This document shows positions 4,981 to 12,807 of a DNA stretch of 27,280 nt, piece after piece. Position 1 is the first letter of the stretch, and each line of letters begins with the position of its first letter. Both the position numbers and the translations under genes were made by a program. A model generated the notes under the pieces. The model was not told the DNA's origin, searched no databases, and was given only the letters and a program-made list of their open reading frames with translations. Source of the stretch: an uncultured Bacilli bacterium (GTDB lineage Bacteria; Bacillota_I; Bacilli_A; RF39; UBA660); assembly GCA_948629335.1 (NCBI GenBank), contig CAPHZB010000015.1, forward strand, positions 1 to 27,280, written 5' to 3'.

Positions 4981-6933
4981 ATGAAGAAAAGAAAAAAAGG
5001 ATTTACACTTATTGAACTACTTGCAGTTATTGTGATACTTGCAGTGATAGCTTTAATTGCAGTACCACTAATACTCAGTTTAGTAAATAAGTCAAGACTA
5101 AAAGCAGCTGAAGAAAGTGCTCTCTTTTATGTAGATACAATTGAAAACATGTTGATGATTAATAATATAGAAAATACAGATGGAAAAACATATAAAGTAA
5201 AAGGGAAAACAGTGGTCGATGAAAATAATGAAGTGATTTTGAACTTAGAAATTAAAGGAGATACGCCTTATAATGGAGTAAATAACGAAATAAAAATAAA
5301 TAATGGTTTTGTTGAAACCGCAAATCTAAGGTTTAATTCTTACTATGTCCATTATGAAATGAATATGGAAACAAAAGAATTTAAAACATGTATCTCACAA
5401 AAAGGATTTTTAGATAAATGCGATGGAACAGGTGAAATCAAGCCAAGTACCCCAGAAGAGCCAACAATTGCATTATCCGATATAAAATTGGGGGATTACG
5501 TTAGTTATATCCCCAGTAGCACATCGTATACTATAGCGAAGGGAGATACAGGGTATAGTGAAGACCAAGTCATCAATCCAAGTGATTTAAAAGTATGGAG
5601 AGTGATACGAAAAAATGCAGATGGAACAGTAGATTTAGTATCAGAATATGTACCTACTAACATAATAAGCTTTACAGGCAGAACAGGATATTACAATTAC
5701 ATAGGGACACTAAACAAGATAGCTAAAGCTTATGAAGACGTAAATTATACAATTGGTTCAAGACATATGGGATATGACAGTACAAAGGCTGATGAATATG
5801 TAACATCTTATGATGCAGGAGATGAAGGATATCTAACAGATGTTGATTTAGTTACAAAGGCCATAGGAAGATTGGGAGCACAAAGAGTTGGAATTCCGAT
5901 TTATGTTACTTACTGGCTAGCTTCACGTACTCTCAATGCTAGCAGCTCCCTTCAATCTGTCCAGCGTGATACCATATACAGCAATTCGCTTGGTGACAAC
6001 GGAACCACCGGAACTCTTATACGTCCCATTGTAGTGCTAAAATCAAATTTAAGAATAACTGGTGGCGATGGAACAAGTGATTCACCTTATCAATTAAAAG
6101 TTTCGACTCCATCTGAAATAGAAAGTGGGGCCACTATTGAAATAGCAAAAGACAAAACCTATCTAGCAGAGGTTTACCTAGACCCAACAGATATAAGTAA
6201 AAAGTGTACGAAAGAGGATGCTTTAGCAAATATAAATGAATATGGGACCCCAACTATGATTACGAGTGGTTGTATGAAATGGTATGTTTATAAAGATGAC
6301 GGAAAAAACTATACAATGATACTTGATCATAATACAACCATTGGGGTAAGATGGGATCAGGAAGTGGGGACAACAGAACTAGATAAAAGATTTAGTAATG
6401 ATGTTAAAAATTGGGAAGACACACTCAAAGAAACAGCAAGATTTATTAGTGCTGATGAGATAGCAGAAATTACTGGGGCAAGTCGTGAGGATACAATCAG
6501 GTGGCATTCTAGTAAAAAATTTAGTACATCTTTAGAAATAAATATGGATACAGAAGCGAGTTATTTTTATCTAGACGGAAGTGGATCTACATACAATGGT
6601 TGGCGGCAAGAGATAGCAACTACACCAGGTTCAAGTAAATATGCTTGGTTATATGATTATATGGAATCTTGTACTGGTGGAAGTTCTGAATATGGTTGTA
6701 ATGTAGCTGATAATCACTTATATATTGAGGCCGATAATTCCTCTAATTCGTGTTCTATATATAAGTGGAATGGATGTCGGAAGGTTCTATATTATTGGCT
6801 ATTGAATGAATTTAATAATGATTTAATTAGTAGTTATGCGATTTCAAGGAACGGAGCGGTTACCTATGGTCCGAGTATGAAACTTGCTGGCATTCGTCCA
6901 GTAATTACAGTTCCTAAGTCTATGTTTTCATAA
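4981..6933 (+). CDS. large prepilin-like protein with two C-terminal display modules (650 aa)
   Basis: The start is ATG at 4981, not the upstream in-frame codon at 4876, because the prepilin leader begins here (KKRKKG7, F8, E12) and 4876 would lie deep inside the preceding gene. After the hydrophobic helix comes a head domain (to about 155). A first module at about 162-378 contains KVWRVIRKNADGTVDLVSEY, then YWLASR at 311-316 and RPIVVLKSN near 348-356, similar to DUF6273/formylglycine-enzyme-like or C-type-lectin-like folds. A second module occupies about 381-650. It starts with ESGATIEIAKDK, has WLYDY and YGCNVADN, and ends in GIRPVITVPK. The N-terminal part and the start of module two are almost identical to the next gene. 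It follows its neighbour by 13 bases. Probable surface-displayed binding protein; the ligand is unknown. Confidence 0.85.
   Translation: MKKRKKGFTLIELLAVIVILAVIALIAVPLILSLVNKSRLKAAEESALFYVDTIENMLMINNIENTDGKTYKVKGKTVVDENNEVILNLEIKGDTPYNGVNNEIKINNGFVETANLRFNSYYVHYEMNMETKEFKTCISQKGFLDKCDGTGEIKPSTPEEPTIALSDIKLGDYVSYIPSSTSYTIAKGDTGYSEDQVINPSDLKVWRVIRKNADGTVDLVSEYVPTNIISFTGRTGYYNYIGTLNKIAKAYEDVNYTIGSRHMGYDSTKADEYVTSYDAGDEGYLTDVDLVTKAIGRLGAQRVGIPIYVTYWLASRTLNASSSLQSVQRDTIYSNSLGDNGTTGTLIRPIVVLKSNLRITGGDGTSDSPYQLKVSTPSEIESGATIEIAKDKTYLAEVYLDPTDISKKCTKEDALANINEYGTPTMITSGCMKWYVYKDDGKNYTMILDHNTTIGVRWDQEVGTTELDKRFSNDVKNWEDTLKETARFISADEIAEITGASREDTIRWHSSKKFSTSLEINMDTEASYFYLDGSGSTYNGWRQEIATTPGSSKYAWLYDYMESCTGGSSEYGCNVADNHLYIEADNSSNSCSIYKWNGCRKVLYYWLLNEFNNDLISSYAISRNGAVTYGPSMKLAGIRPVITVPKSMFS
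4999..5432 (+). repeat. prepilin N-terminal repeat, copy 1
   Basis: This 434-bp block aligns without gaps to 6961-7394. The encoded segments differ at only four residues (I/V, S/A, K/E and I/T). It covers the prepilin helix and head domain, and most of the base changes are silent. Confidence 0.9.
5433..6120 (+). other. module cassette present in only one of the two duplicated prepilin genes
   Basis: Between the two blocks shared with the next gene, this copy has 688 bases where the other has only 37 (7395-7431). The extra DNA encodes the first display module (about residues 162-378 of the 650-residue protein). The reading frame is kept on both sides, so this is a clean domain gain or loss. 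Confidence 0.8.
5911..6033 (+). other. C-rich segment resembling a diversity-generating retroelement variable region
   Basis: By my count 53 of 110 bases at 5921-6030 are G or C, well above the surrounding DNA. Codons 317-348 of the prepilin gene include 12 ending in C among 32 (25 ending in C or T). The 34 codons just before Y311 (277-310) have one ending in C. The segment lies between YWLASR and RPIVVLK, in the C-terminal part of the module, where lectin-fold retroelement targets vary. No template repeat or retroelement reverse transcriptase is seen in the window. Confidence 0.35.
6121..6335 (+). repeat. display-module repeat, copy 1
   Basis: This block aligns without gaps to 7432-7646. 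The proteins differ at about six of 72 residues. Beyond 6335 the two genes diverge abruptly. Confidence 0.88.
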
Positions 6934-6951
6934 AAGAAAGGTGGTGTTTAA

Positions 6952-8244
6952 ATGAAAAAGGGATTTACGCTTATTGAATTATTAGCTGTTATTGTGATAC
7001 TTGCAGTTATTGCATTAATTGCAGTACCATTAATACTCAGTTTAGTAAATAAGTCAAGATTAAAAGCCGCTGAGGAAAGTGCACTCTTTTATGTAGATAC
7101 AATTGAAAATATGTTGATGATTAATAATATAGAAAATACAGATGGGAAAACATATAAAGTAAAAGGAAAAACGGTTGTCGATGAAAATAATGAAGTGGTT
7201 TTAAACTTAGAAATCAAAGGGGATACTCCCTATAATGGAGTAAATAACGAAATAAAAATAAATAATGGTTTTGTTGAAACCGCAAATCTAAGATTTAATG
7301 CTTACTATGTACATTATGAAATGAATATGGAAACAAAAGAATTTGAAACATGTACTTCACAAAAAGGATTCTTAGATAAATGTGATGGAACAGGAAGTGT
7401 GATACCTAGTATTCCAGAGGAACCAAAAATAGAAAGTGGGGCGACGATAGAAGTTGCAAAAGATAAAACCTATTTGGCTATAGTTTATTTAGATCCAACC
7501 GATATTAGTAAGAAATGTACAAAAGAAGAGGCCGAAGCAAACGTCAATGAATTTGGGACACCAACTATGATTACGAGTGGTTGTATGAAATGGTATGTTT
7601 ATAAAGATGACGGAAAAAATTATACAATGATACTTGATCATAATACCTCTGGAAATGTAGCATGGAATAATAATAAGTATACAATAGATAATCCTGCCAT
7701 TGTAATGGAAAGATTACAAGATGATACTAAGGATTGGCAGGAAGTCATAAAAAGGGAAACTCGATTAATTCGTGCGAATGAGATTGCAGAAATTACAGGG
7801 GCTAACCGTACAGATACTATAAAGTGGGATTCAAATAAAAAATATGTGGGAGGGACTCCAACAGATATTGAAACAGAAGTAGCTGACTTTTACTTAAATG
7901 GAAAGGGAACTGATTATACTAAATCTGGTTGGGGCTCATCGCATGTAAGGGAAACGGGAGATAGTAAATATGCATGGCTTTATGATTATACTGCTCTTTG
8001 TACGCAAAGTACTCCAGAATATGGTTGTAATATTGTAGATAATAATACTTATCCAACAGATACGAAAGATAGTACCTATCGCGCTAGAATTGAGGGTTAC
8101 TGGACAAGTACGCCATCTAATGAAGTAGCAGCAGCTTTTTTAGTAAAATATTCAGGTATGCTTATTCGCTGGAGTGCATATAAAAATACTACATATGGAG
8201 TGAGACCTGTCATTACTATTCCAAAAACATATGTTTCTGTATAA
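6952..8244 (+). CDS. prepilin-like protein with one C-terminal display module (430 aa)
   Basis: The protein starts MKKG4-F5 with the +5 glutamate at E9, followed by the same hydrophobic helix and head domain as the preceding gene. Residues 4-148 match it almost perfectly. It lacks the preceding gene's first display module and joins directly to the ESGATIEVAKDK module (about 161-428). That module contains SGCMKWYVYKDDGKNY, NEIAEITGA, WLYDY, YGCNIVDN, EGYWTSTPSN and YGVRPVITIPK. The YW-S plus GVRP ending is typical of lectin-like/DUF1566-type folds. ATG at 6952 follows AAAGGTGG, 18 bases after the previous stop. Codon use is ordinary throughout, unlike the unusual stretch in its neighbour. It is probably cotranscribed with the other two prepilin genes. 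Role in a pilus or pseudopilus is inferred from the leader only. Confidence 0.85.
   Translation: MKKGFTLIELLAVIVILAVIALIAVPLILSLVNKSRLKAAEESALFYVDTIENMLMINNIENTDGKTYKVKGKTVVDENNEVVLNLEIKGDTPYNGVNNEIKINNGFVETANLRFNAYYVHYEMNMETKEFETCTSQKGFLDKCDGTGSVIPSIPEEPKIESGATIEVAKDKTYLAIVYLDPTDISKKCTKEEAEANVNEFGTPTMITSGCMKWYVYKDDGKNYTMILDHNTSGNVAWNNNKYTIDNPAIVMERLQDDTKDWQEVIKRETRLIRANEIAEITGANRTDTIKWDSNKKYVGGTPTDIETEVADFYLNGKGTDYTKSGWGSSHVRETGDSKYAWLYDYTALCTQSTPEYGCNIVDNNTYPTDTKDSTYRARIEGYWTSTPSNEVAAAFLVKYSGMLIRWSAYKNTTYGVRPVITIPKTYVSV
6961..7394 (+). repeat. prepilin N-terminal repeat, copy 2
   Basis: Partner of 4999-5432: same length, no gaps, four amino-acid differences. Confidence 0.9.
7432..7646 (+). 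repeat. display-module repeat, copy 2
   Basis: Partner of 6121-6335. Only 37 bases separate it from the N-terminal repeat, compared with 688 in copy 1. Confidence 0.88.
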
Positions 8245-8257
8245 AAAAAGAAAACAG

Positions 8258-8286
8258 TTGAAAAAGAAACAAGTATATATTATAAT
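8258..8286 (+). promoter_or_regulatory. frr promoter
   Basis: TTGAAA (8258-8263), 17 bases and TATAAT (8281-8286), 26 bases before frr. frr therefore has its own promoter rather than depending on the prepilin transcript. Confidence 0.7.
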
Positions 8287-8312
8287 GAAGAGGAAATAGA
8301 AAGAGGATTACT

Positions 8313-8855
8313 ATGGATGAAATTTTATTAGAAGTAGAAGAAAAAATGAAAAAAACAATTGAAAATTTAGAGAAACGATTTACAAATATCAGAGCAGGTC
8401 GTGCGAATCCAGCCATTTTAGATAGCATTATGGTATCTTATTATGGAACTGATACGCCTTTAAAACAACTTGCCAACATTTCTGTACCTGAGGCTAGGCA
8501 ATTATGGATTAAACCATTTGATAAATCCATTTTAGGACCAATTGAAAAAGCAATTTTTGAGGCGAATATTGGACTGACTCCTAACAATAATGGTGAGGTT
8601 ATTATTTTAAATATTCCTGCATTAACAGAAGAGACTAGAAAAGAATATGTAAAACAAGCAAAAGGCTTTGGCGAAGAAGCTAAAATTGCCTTAAGAAATA
8701 TCCGTCAAGATGCAAACACGGATATTAAGAAACTTGGAGTACCAGAGGATGAAGAGAAAGAAGCAGTAGATGAAGTGCAAGAGCTAATTCAAAAGTACAA
8801 TAAAATTGTTGATGAAAAAACAAAAGAAAAAGAGAAAGAACTTATGACTGTGTAA
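8313..8855 (+). CDS. frr: ribosome recycling factor
   Basis: RRF works with EF-G to split the post-termination 70S complex. The 180-residue length is just short of the usual 185. Recognisable parts are the N-terminal helix of domain I, NLEKRFTNIRAGRANPAILD (about 19-38), then domain II with YYGTDTPLKQLANISVPEARQL, and the C-terminal helices with RKEYVKQAK and NIRQDAN (the conserved RRD/RRQ-type region). The ATG follows AAAGAGGA. In most Firmicutes the order is rpsB-tsf-pyrH-frr. Here pyrH is absent and the prepilin genes occupy its place. Confidence 0.97.
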   Translation: MDEILLEVEEKMKKTIENLEKRFTNIRAGRANPAILDSIMVSYYGTDTPLKQLANISVPEARQLWIKPFDKSILGPIEKAIFEANIGLTPNNNGEVIILNIPALTEETRKEYVKQAKGFGEEAKIALRNIRQDANTDIKKLGVPEDEEKEAVDEVQELIQKYNKIVDEKTKEKEKELMTV

Positions 8856-8856
8856 T

Positions 8857-8875
8857 AGAGGGAAACTCTTTTTTT
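8857..8875 (+). terminator. short terminator after frr
   Basis: AGAG (8857-8860) and CTCT (8866-8869) form a short stem around GGAAA, followed by a T-run to 8875. The stem is weak but the position and T-run fit. Confidence 0.45.
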
Positions 8876-8896
8876 ATGCAATTTTTTCTAAGTGGG

Positions 8897-8925
8897 TCGA
8901 CAAATTTCTCATTATTTGTTATAGT
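8897..8925 (+). promoter_or_regulatory. promoter of the gene at 8943
   Basis: TCGACA (8897-8902), 17 bases and TATAGT (8920-8925). The gene's AGGAGG follows at 8932-8937, so the leader is very short. Confidence 0.5.
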
Positions 8926-8942
8926 AATAACAGGAGGCAGTT

Positions 8943-9683
8943 ATGACAGGTTTAAGTTTAGATATTAAAAGTGAAGATATTTATGAATGGGAGATAAAGT
9001 TAGGAAAGACATATAGAAATTGGAGTGACGAAGAGAAAATAGTCTTTTTGACAAGCATGGCTAGCAAAAACATTTCTGTTTTGGATTCTTATGTTAGTGA
9101 TATGCAGTTGGGAGATTTAGCCCAAGCACCCTTTGGACAAAAGATTTTAGAACTACAAGAAATGGGTTTTAGAACAATAATGATAAACAATTTTAAATAT
9201 GTAGGAATATCAGATAGGGCTTCAAAAGAAGCAAAGGAAGTTATTTTATTCCATCCAAGTGGACTCCTTTATTATGCAACATCTACACAAGTTGGACTTT
9301 CTCTTGGAAGAGATACAGATATAAAACGTAGTGAGTTGTATCTTCAAGTTTCAGCATTGAAAGAGGGAGCTACCAAGGAAGTTTTTGAATTATTGAACAA
9401 AGGTAGTGGAATAGATTATAGTGATGGAACTATTTTTAGAAGTTATAGTGGTATTAAAAACCAGGATATTAAAATACTTTTAGATAGTTGTGAGTTTGTA
9501 GAACAATGGCATAAAGAAAGATCTATTTCATTATTGAATGAAGCTGATGTTTATCAACAAGTCAATGGAAAAATTATACAAACTTCTGATGCAGAAGAAG
9601 ATACAAAACAAATGGATAAAATCAATCAATTTCCAGAGGATATAAAAGCTTATTTAGGATATTCGAATCAAAAGCAAAGATAA
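8943..9683 (+). CDS. conserved-looking cytoplasmic protein, function unknown (246 aa)
   Basis: ATG at 8943 is supported by AGGAGG five bases upstream. I do not recognise the family. There is no signal peptide or membrane helix. The sequence is mixed alpha/beta in character. Segments that may help identification are WSDEEKIVFLTSMASKN (about 27-43), GFRTIMINNFKYVGISD (about 75-91), EVILFHPSGLLYYAT (about 98-112) and a helical C-terminus with QFPEDIKAYLGYSN. The middle could be a small sensor or binding fold but no motif settles this. The gene is monocistronic, with its own promoter and a downstream hairpin, between frr and nusB. Confidence 0.75.
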   Translation: MTGLSLDIKSEDIYEWEIKLGKTYRNWSDEEKIVFLTSMASKNISVLDSYVSDMQLGDLAQAPFGQKILELQEMGFRTIMINNFKYVGISDRASKEAKEVILFHPSGLLYYATSTQVGLSLGRDTDIKRSELYLQVSALKEGATKEVFELLNKGSGIDYSDGTIFRSYSGIKNQDIKILLDSCEFVEQWHKERSISLLNEADVYQQVNGKIIQTSDAEEDTKQMDKINQFPEDIKAYLGYSNQKQR

Positions 9684-9712
9684 AAAGCATTGAAAAAAAC
9701 TATGTATGAATA

Positions 9713-9749
9713 GGTATTTTATAACTTTAAAGATACCAATTCTTTTTTA
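9713..9749 (+). terminator. probable terminator before nusB
   Basis: GGTATTTT (9713-9720) pairs with AAGATACC (9730-9737), including one G-U pair, and a T-rich run follows at 9740-9749. An extended -10-like TGGTACAAT (9754-9762) just after it probably drives nusB, but no good -35 is seen. Confidence 0.4.
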
Positions 9750-9777
9750 TTTATGGTACAATTTAAGAGGTGATTGA

Positions 9778-10191
9778 ATGGAACATAAAACAAGAAGTGA
9801 ACTACGTGTTACAATTATGACAATTTTATATCAAATTAATATCTACAAGAAAAATCATATGGAATATAATGTGGATGATATTATCAAAGAAGTTTCTTTA
9901 GTGGATAATGAATTTGTAAAAGATACTGTATATGGTGTTATTACATATCAAAATGAATTAGATGAAATGGCAAATAAATATTTAGATGGTTGGAAGATTG
10001 ATCGCCTTGGAAATACAGATAAAGCAATACTAGAAATAGGATTATATGAGCTTATATATACAGATACTCCTAGTGTAGTTTGTATCAATGAAGCTGTTGA
10101 ATTAGCAAAGTCCTATAGTGATGATAGTGTTCGAAAAATGATTAATGCAACGCTTGATAAAGTATTAAAGGAAAAAGAAAATGGAAGATAA
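9778..10191 (+). CDS. nusB: transcription antitermination factor NusB
   Basis: NusB binds boxA RNA with NusE (S10) and is part of the antitermination complex on rRNA operons. The all-helical fold is recognisable: RSELRVTIMTILYQINI at the N-terminus (conserved R-R/E-A-LQ-LY-type helix), FVKDTVYGVI, then LGNTDKAILEIGLYELIY and the hallmark PSVVCINEAVELAKSYSDD near residues 99-117. It has 137 residues, normal length. The start follows AGAGGTG. Its last 11 bases overlap the start of xseA, so the two are translationally linked. Confidence 0.95.
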   Translation: MEHKTRSELRVTIMTILYQINIYKKNHMEYNVDDIIKEVSLVDNEFVKDTVYGVITYQNELDEMANKYLDGWKIDRLGNTDKAILEIGLYELIYTDTPSVVCINEAVELAKSYSDDSVRKMINATLDKVLKEKENGR

Positions 10192-11452
10192 ATATTTAAG
10201 TATTACAGCAATTACACGCTATATTAAACATCGTATTGATAATGATACCAATTTGAGAACGGTGTATTTAAGAGGAGAAATTTCAAATTATAAAAATCAT
10301 TCTTCAGGTCATTTGTATTTCTCGTTAAAAGATGAAAATAGTATTATCAAAGCTATTATGTTTAAGAGCGCTGCATTAAAACTTGATTTTGAACCAAAAG
10401 AAGGAATGAAAGTTCTAGTAACGGGCTCTATTAGTGTTTATGAAGCAGGTGGAACTTATCAAATCTATGTGAGTGAAATGCAAGAAGACGGGGTAGGAAA
10501 TCTTTATATTGCCTTTGAAAAGTTAAAGAAAAAATTAAGTGAGGAAGGATTATTTGATTCAAAATATAAAAAAAAGATTCCCAAATATCCTTCTCGAGTT
10601 GGTATTGTAACAGCTGAGACTGGAGCTGCGATTAAAGATATTTTATCTACAATTGAAAGAAGATATCCAATCTGTGAAACTTATTTATTTCCGTGTTTGG
10701 TGCAAGGAGAGTACGCAGCAAACGATATTATTCAAAAGATAAAAAAAGCGGATGATTACCATTTAGATGTTTTACTTGTTGGACGTGGTGGAGGTTCTTT
10801 CGAAGACTTGAATTGCTTTAATGATGAGGGGGTTGCTCGAGCTATCTTTGCTTGTAAGACACCTGTAATTAGTGCAGTAGGGCATGAAGTTGATTTTACA
10901 ATTGCCGACTTTGTTGCTGATTTAAGGGCTCCTACACCAACAGGAGCAGCAGAAATGGCGGTTCCTAATATTTTTGATTTACTGAACTTAACAAATCAAT
11001 ATAAAATTCGTCTAAATGAGGCTATCTTAAAAAAAGTAAAATATTTAGAATTGGTTATGGATAGTTTAAAGAGTTCTTTTGTCATCAAAACTCCAAATAT
11101 GTTATTTGAGCAAAAAAGACAAACCCTTGATTTATACGAAGAAAGATTAAAAGAACTTTTACTAAAAAAAATTAATGATAAAAAAATACTTTTGAATCAG
11201 ATGAAAAAAAATCATCTATTAAATAATCCAACTGTATTATTCGAAAAATATAAGATGATACTTACGAAAGAAATTGAGAAACTAGAACTTTTAAATCCTC
11301 TTGCAACCTTAAAAAGAGGATATTCCATTACTTATTTAGAAGAGAAAGTAATTAAAGATATAAAAGATGTGAAAAAAGAAGATGTACTTTATACGCATGT
11401 ATCTAATGGAGTGATTACATCAAAAATAATGGAGGTAAAAGAAAATGGATAA
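10181..11452 (+). CDS. xseA: exodeoxyribonuclease VII large subunit
   Basis: XseA is the catalytic subunit of exonuclease VII, which degrades single-stranded DNA from both ends in a metal-independent way. The N-terminal OB-fold (about 5-100) includes TVYLRGEISNYKNHSSGHLYF. The catalytic domain has SRVGIVTAETGAAIKDI (138-154), GRGGGSFEDL (201-210), SAVGHEVDFTIAD (231-243) and RAPTPTGAAE (249-258), all family signatures. A long coiled-coil follows and then the conserved PLATLKRGYSI near residue 370. The 423-residue length is typical. It overlaps nusB at its start and xseB by eight bases at its end, forming a tight operon. Confidence 0.97.
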   Translation: MEDKYLSITAITRYIKHRIDNDTNLRTVYLRGEISNYKNHSSGHLYFSLKDENSIIKAIMFKSAALKLDFEPKEGMKVLVTGSISVYEAGGTYQIYVSEMQEDGVGNLYIAFEKLKKKLSEEGLFDSKYKKKIPKYPSRVGIVTAETGAAIKDILSTIERRYPICETYLFPCLVQGEYAANDIIQKIKKADDYHLDVLLVGRGGGSFEDLNCFNDEGVARAIFACKTPVISAVGHEVDFTIADFVADLRAPTPTGAAEMAVPNIFDLLNLTNQYKIRLNEAILKKVKYLELVMDSLKSSFVIKTPNMLFEQKRQTLDLYEERLKELLLKKINDKKILLNQMKKNHLLNNPTVLFEKYKMILTKEIEKLELLNPLATLKRGYSITYLEEKVIKDIKDVKKEDVLYTHVSNGVITSKIMEVKENG

Positions 11453-11660
11453 AAAGAAAACAATTGAGGAAAATATGAAAGAATTAGAAACAATTATCAC
11501 CTCTTTAGAAAATGGAGAGTTTGGGTTAGATGAATCCATTGAAGCATATACAAAGGCTATGAAATTAGTAAAAGAGTGTGATTCCTCTTTAAAAAAAGTA
11601 GAAGAGCGAGTTAGTAAAATTGTAAAAGAAACTGAGGAAGATTTTAAATTAGAAGGTTAA
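11445..11660 (+). CDS. xseB: exodeoxyribonuclease VII small subunit
   Basis: XseB is a short two-helix protein; several copies wrap the coiled-coil of XseA. The 71 residues include the family signature ELETIITSLENGEFGLDESI (about 13-32) and then AYTKAMKLVKEC. The ATG at 11445 overlaps the xseA stop and is preceded by a GGAGG site inside xseA. No promoter separates it from the upstream genes. Confidence 0.95.
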   Translation: MDKKKTIEENMKELETIITSLENGEFGLDESIEAYTKAMKLVKECDSSLKKVEERVSKIVKETEEDFKLEG

Positions 11661-11743
11661 AATGAAAGTATGAAATAAGTATAGAAAAAGTATTTAAAAA
11701 TAAGAAGGAATTTTAAAATACCTTGTTATTGGGAGGAAACTTT

Positions 11744-12799
11744 ATGAAAAAAAAGAGAATACTACTAATACTAGCTACTGTTGTACTTATCTGTGTATTT
11801 TTTATAATAGTGGTCCTTTTAAAGCAAAAGAAGGAATACAAAATTGATCAAGAATATAGGCATTTAAGTGAATTTACAAATAATTATACTATTTTTTTAG
11901 CAACTTCTTATGAAGAATATATAAAATTTAAAGAACAAACAGAGCCTACACATTTTATAAATTCTTTGGTACATACAGAAGAGGAGCTTAAGGAAGCTTT
12001 CGGTAGGGGTAAGAAATTTATATTTTTTACAGTTTCTGTTGATGCATGTCGTGAAGATATTTATTTTGATAAAACAGAGATAATGGGAACCACTTTAAAA
12101 CTTTATTTGCACGAATCCATTTCTTGCGGTGTTTGTGCTTTAGAGAGGGAGACTTATCTTTATGAAGTAGAGGGAGATTTAACGAATATTGAAAAAGTAG
12201 AACCTTATATGTATAGTTCTAGCTCTATGAATTGTGATATGAATGTAGCTTATAAACCAATTCTATATTTTTATCCAACAGAAGAGATGGATATAACAGT
12301 AACTTTTTCTAATCCCTCTCCTTTAACACATACCTATCCAAAATATAATGATTCTTGGAATATACATGTTTTTCCATCAGGAACTATTTATGACTATGGT
12401 ACTAAACGAAATTATTATGCACTTTACTGGGAAGGAATCGATGATACAAAGATTGATACTTCAGTAGGTTTTGTTGTAAAGGGAAGCGAAACCATTCCTT
12501 TCTTAGAAGAAAAACTTGCTTATTTAGGACTTAGTGAGAGAGAAATGAATGAATTCATTATTTACTGGATAAATAAATTGGAAAATAATCCATACAATTA
12601 TATTTATTTTAGAATGAATGAAGAGTTAGAATCTTATATGAAATTGTCTTTTTCAAAAGAGCCAGATACACTCATTCGTATTATGATGGATTATATGCCT
12701 CTTTCTGAAAAGAGAGAAGTAAAGGAACAAGTATTAGAACCAAAAAGAAGAGAAGGATTTACCATCGTTGAATGGGGAGGAAGAAAAATACAGGATTGA
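11744..12799 (+). CDS. membrane-anchored protein with a KPILYFYPT domain, function unknown
   Basis: ATG at 11744 is chosen over an in-frame TTG at 11723 because GGGAGG stands at 11731-11736 and the protein then begins MKKKRILLILATVV, a basic start with one membrane helix (about 6-27). The rest should lie outside the membrane. The first half has four cysteines: one in DACRED, two in the SCGVCAL pair and one in MNCDMN. The second half contains KPILYFYPT, THTYPKYNDSW, YALYWEG and EGFTIVEWGGR. I recall this KPxxYxYPT...YWEG pattern from unnamed Firmicutes secreted proteins but can give no function. TGA is the stop. The next gene follows by eight bases, so the pair is likely cotranscribed. Confidence 0.75.
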   Translation: MKKKRILLILATVVLICVFFIIVVLLKQKKEYKIDQEYRHLSEFTNNYTIFLATSYEEYIKFKEQTEPTHFINSLVHTEEELKEAFGRGKKFIFFTVSVDACREDIYFDKTEIMGTTLKLYLHESISCGVCALERETYLYEVEGDLTNIEKVEPYMYSSSSMNCDMNVAYKPILYFYPTEEMDITVTFSNPSPLTHTYPKYNDSWNIHVFPSGTIYDYGTKRNYYALYWEGIDDTKIDTSVGFVVKGSETIPFLEEKLAYLGLSEREMNEFIIYWINKLENNPYNYIYFRMNEELESYMKLSFSKEPDTLIRIMMDYMPLSEKREVKEQVLEPKRREGFTIVEWGGRKIQD

Positions 12800-12807
12800 G
12801 GGATAAT

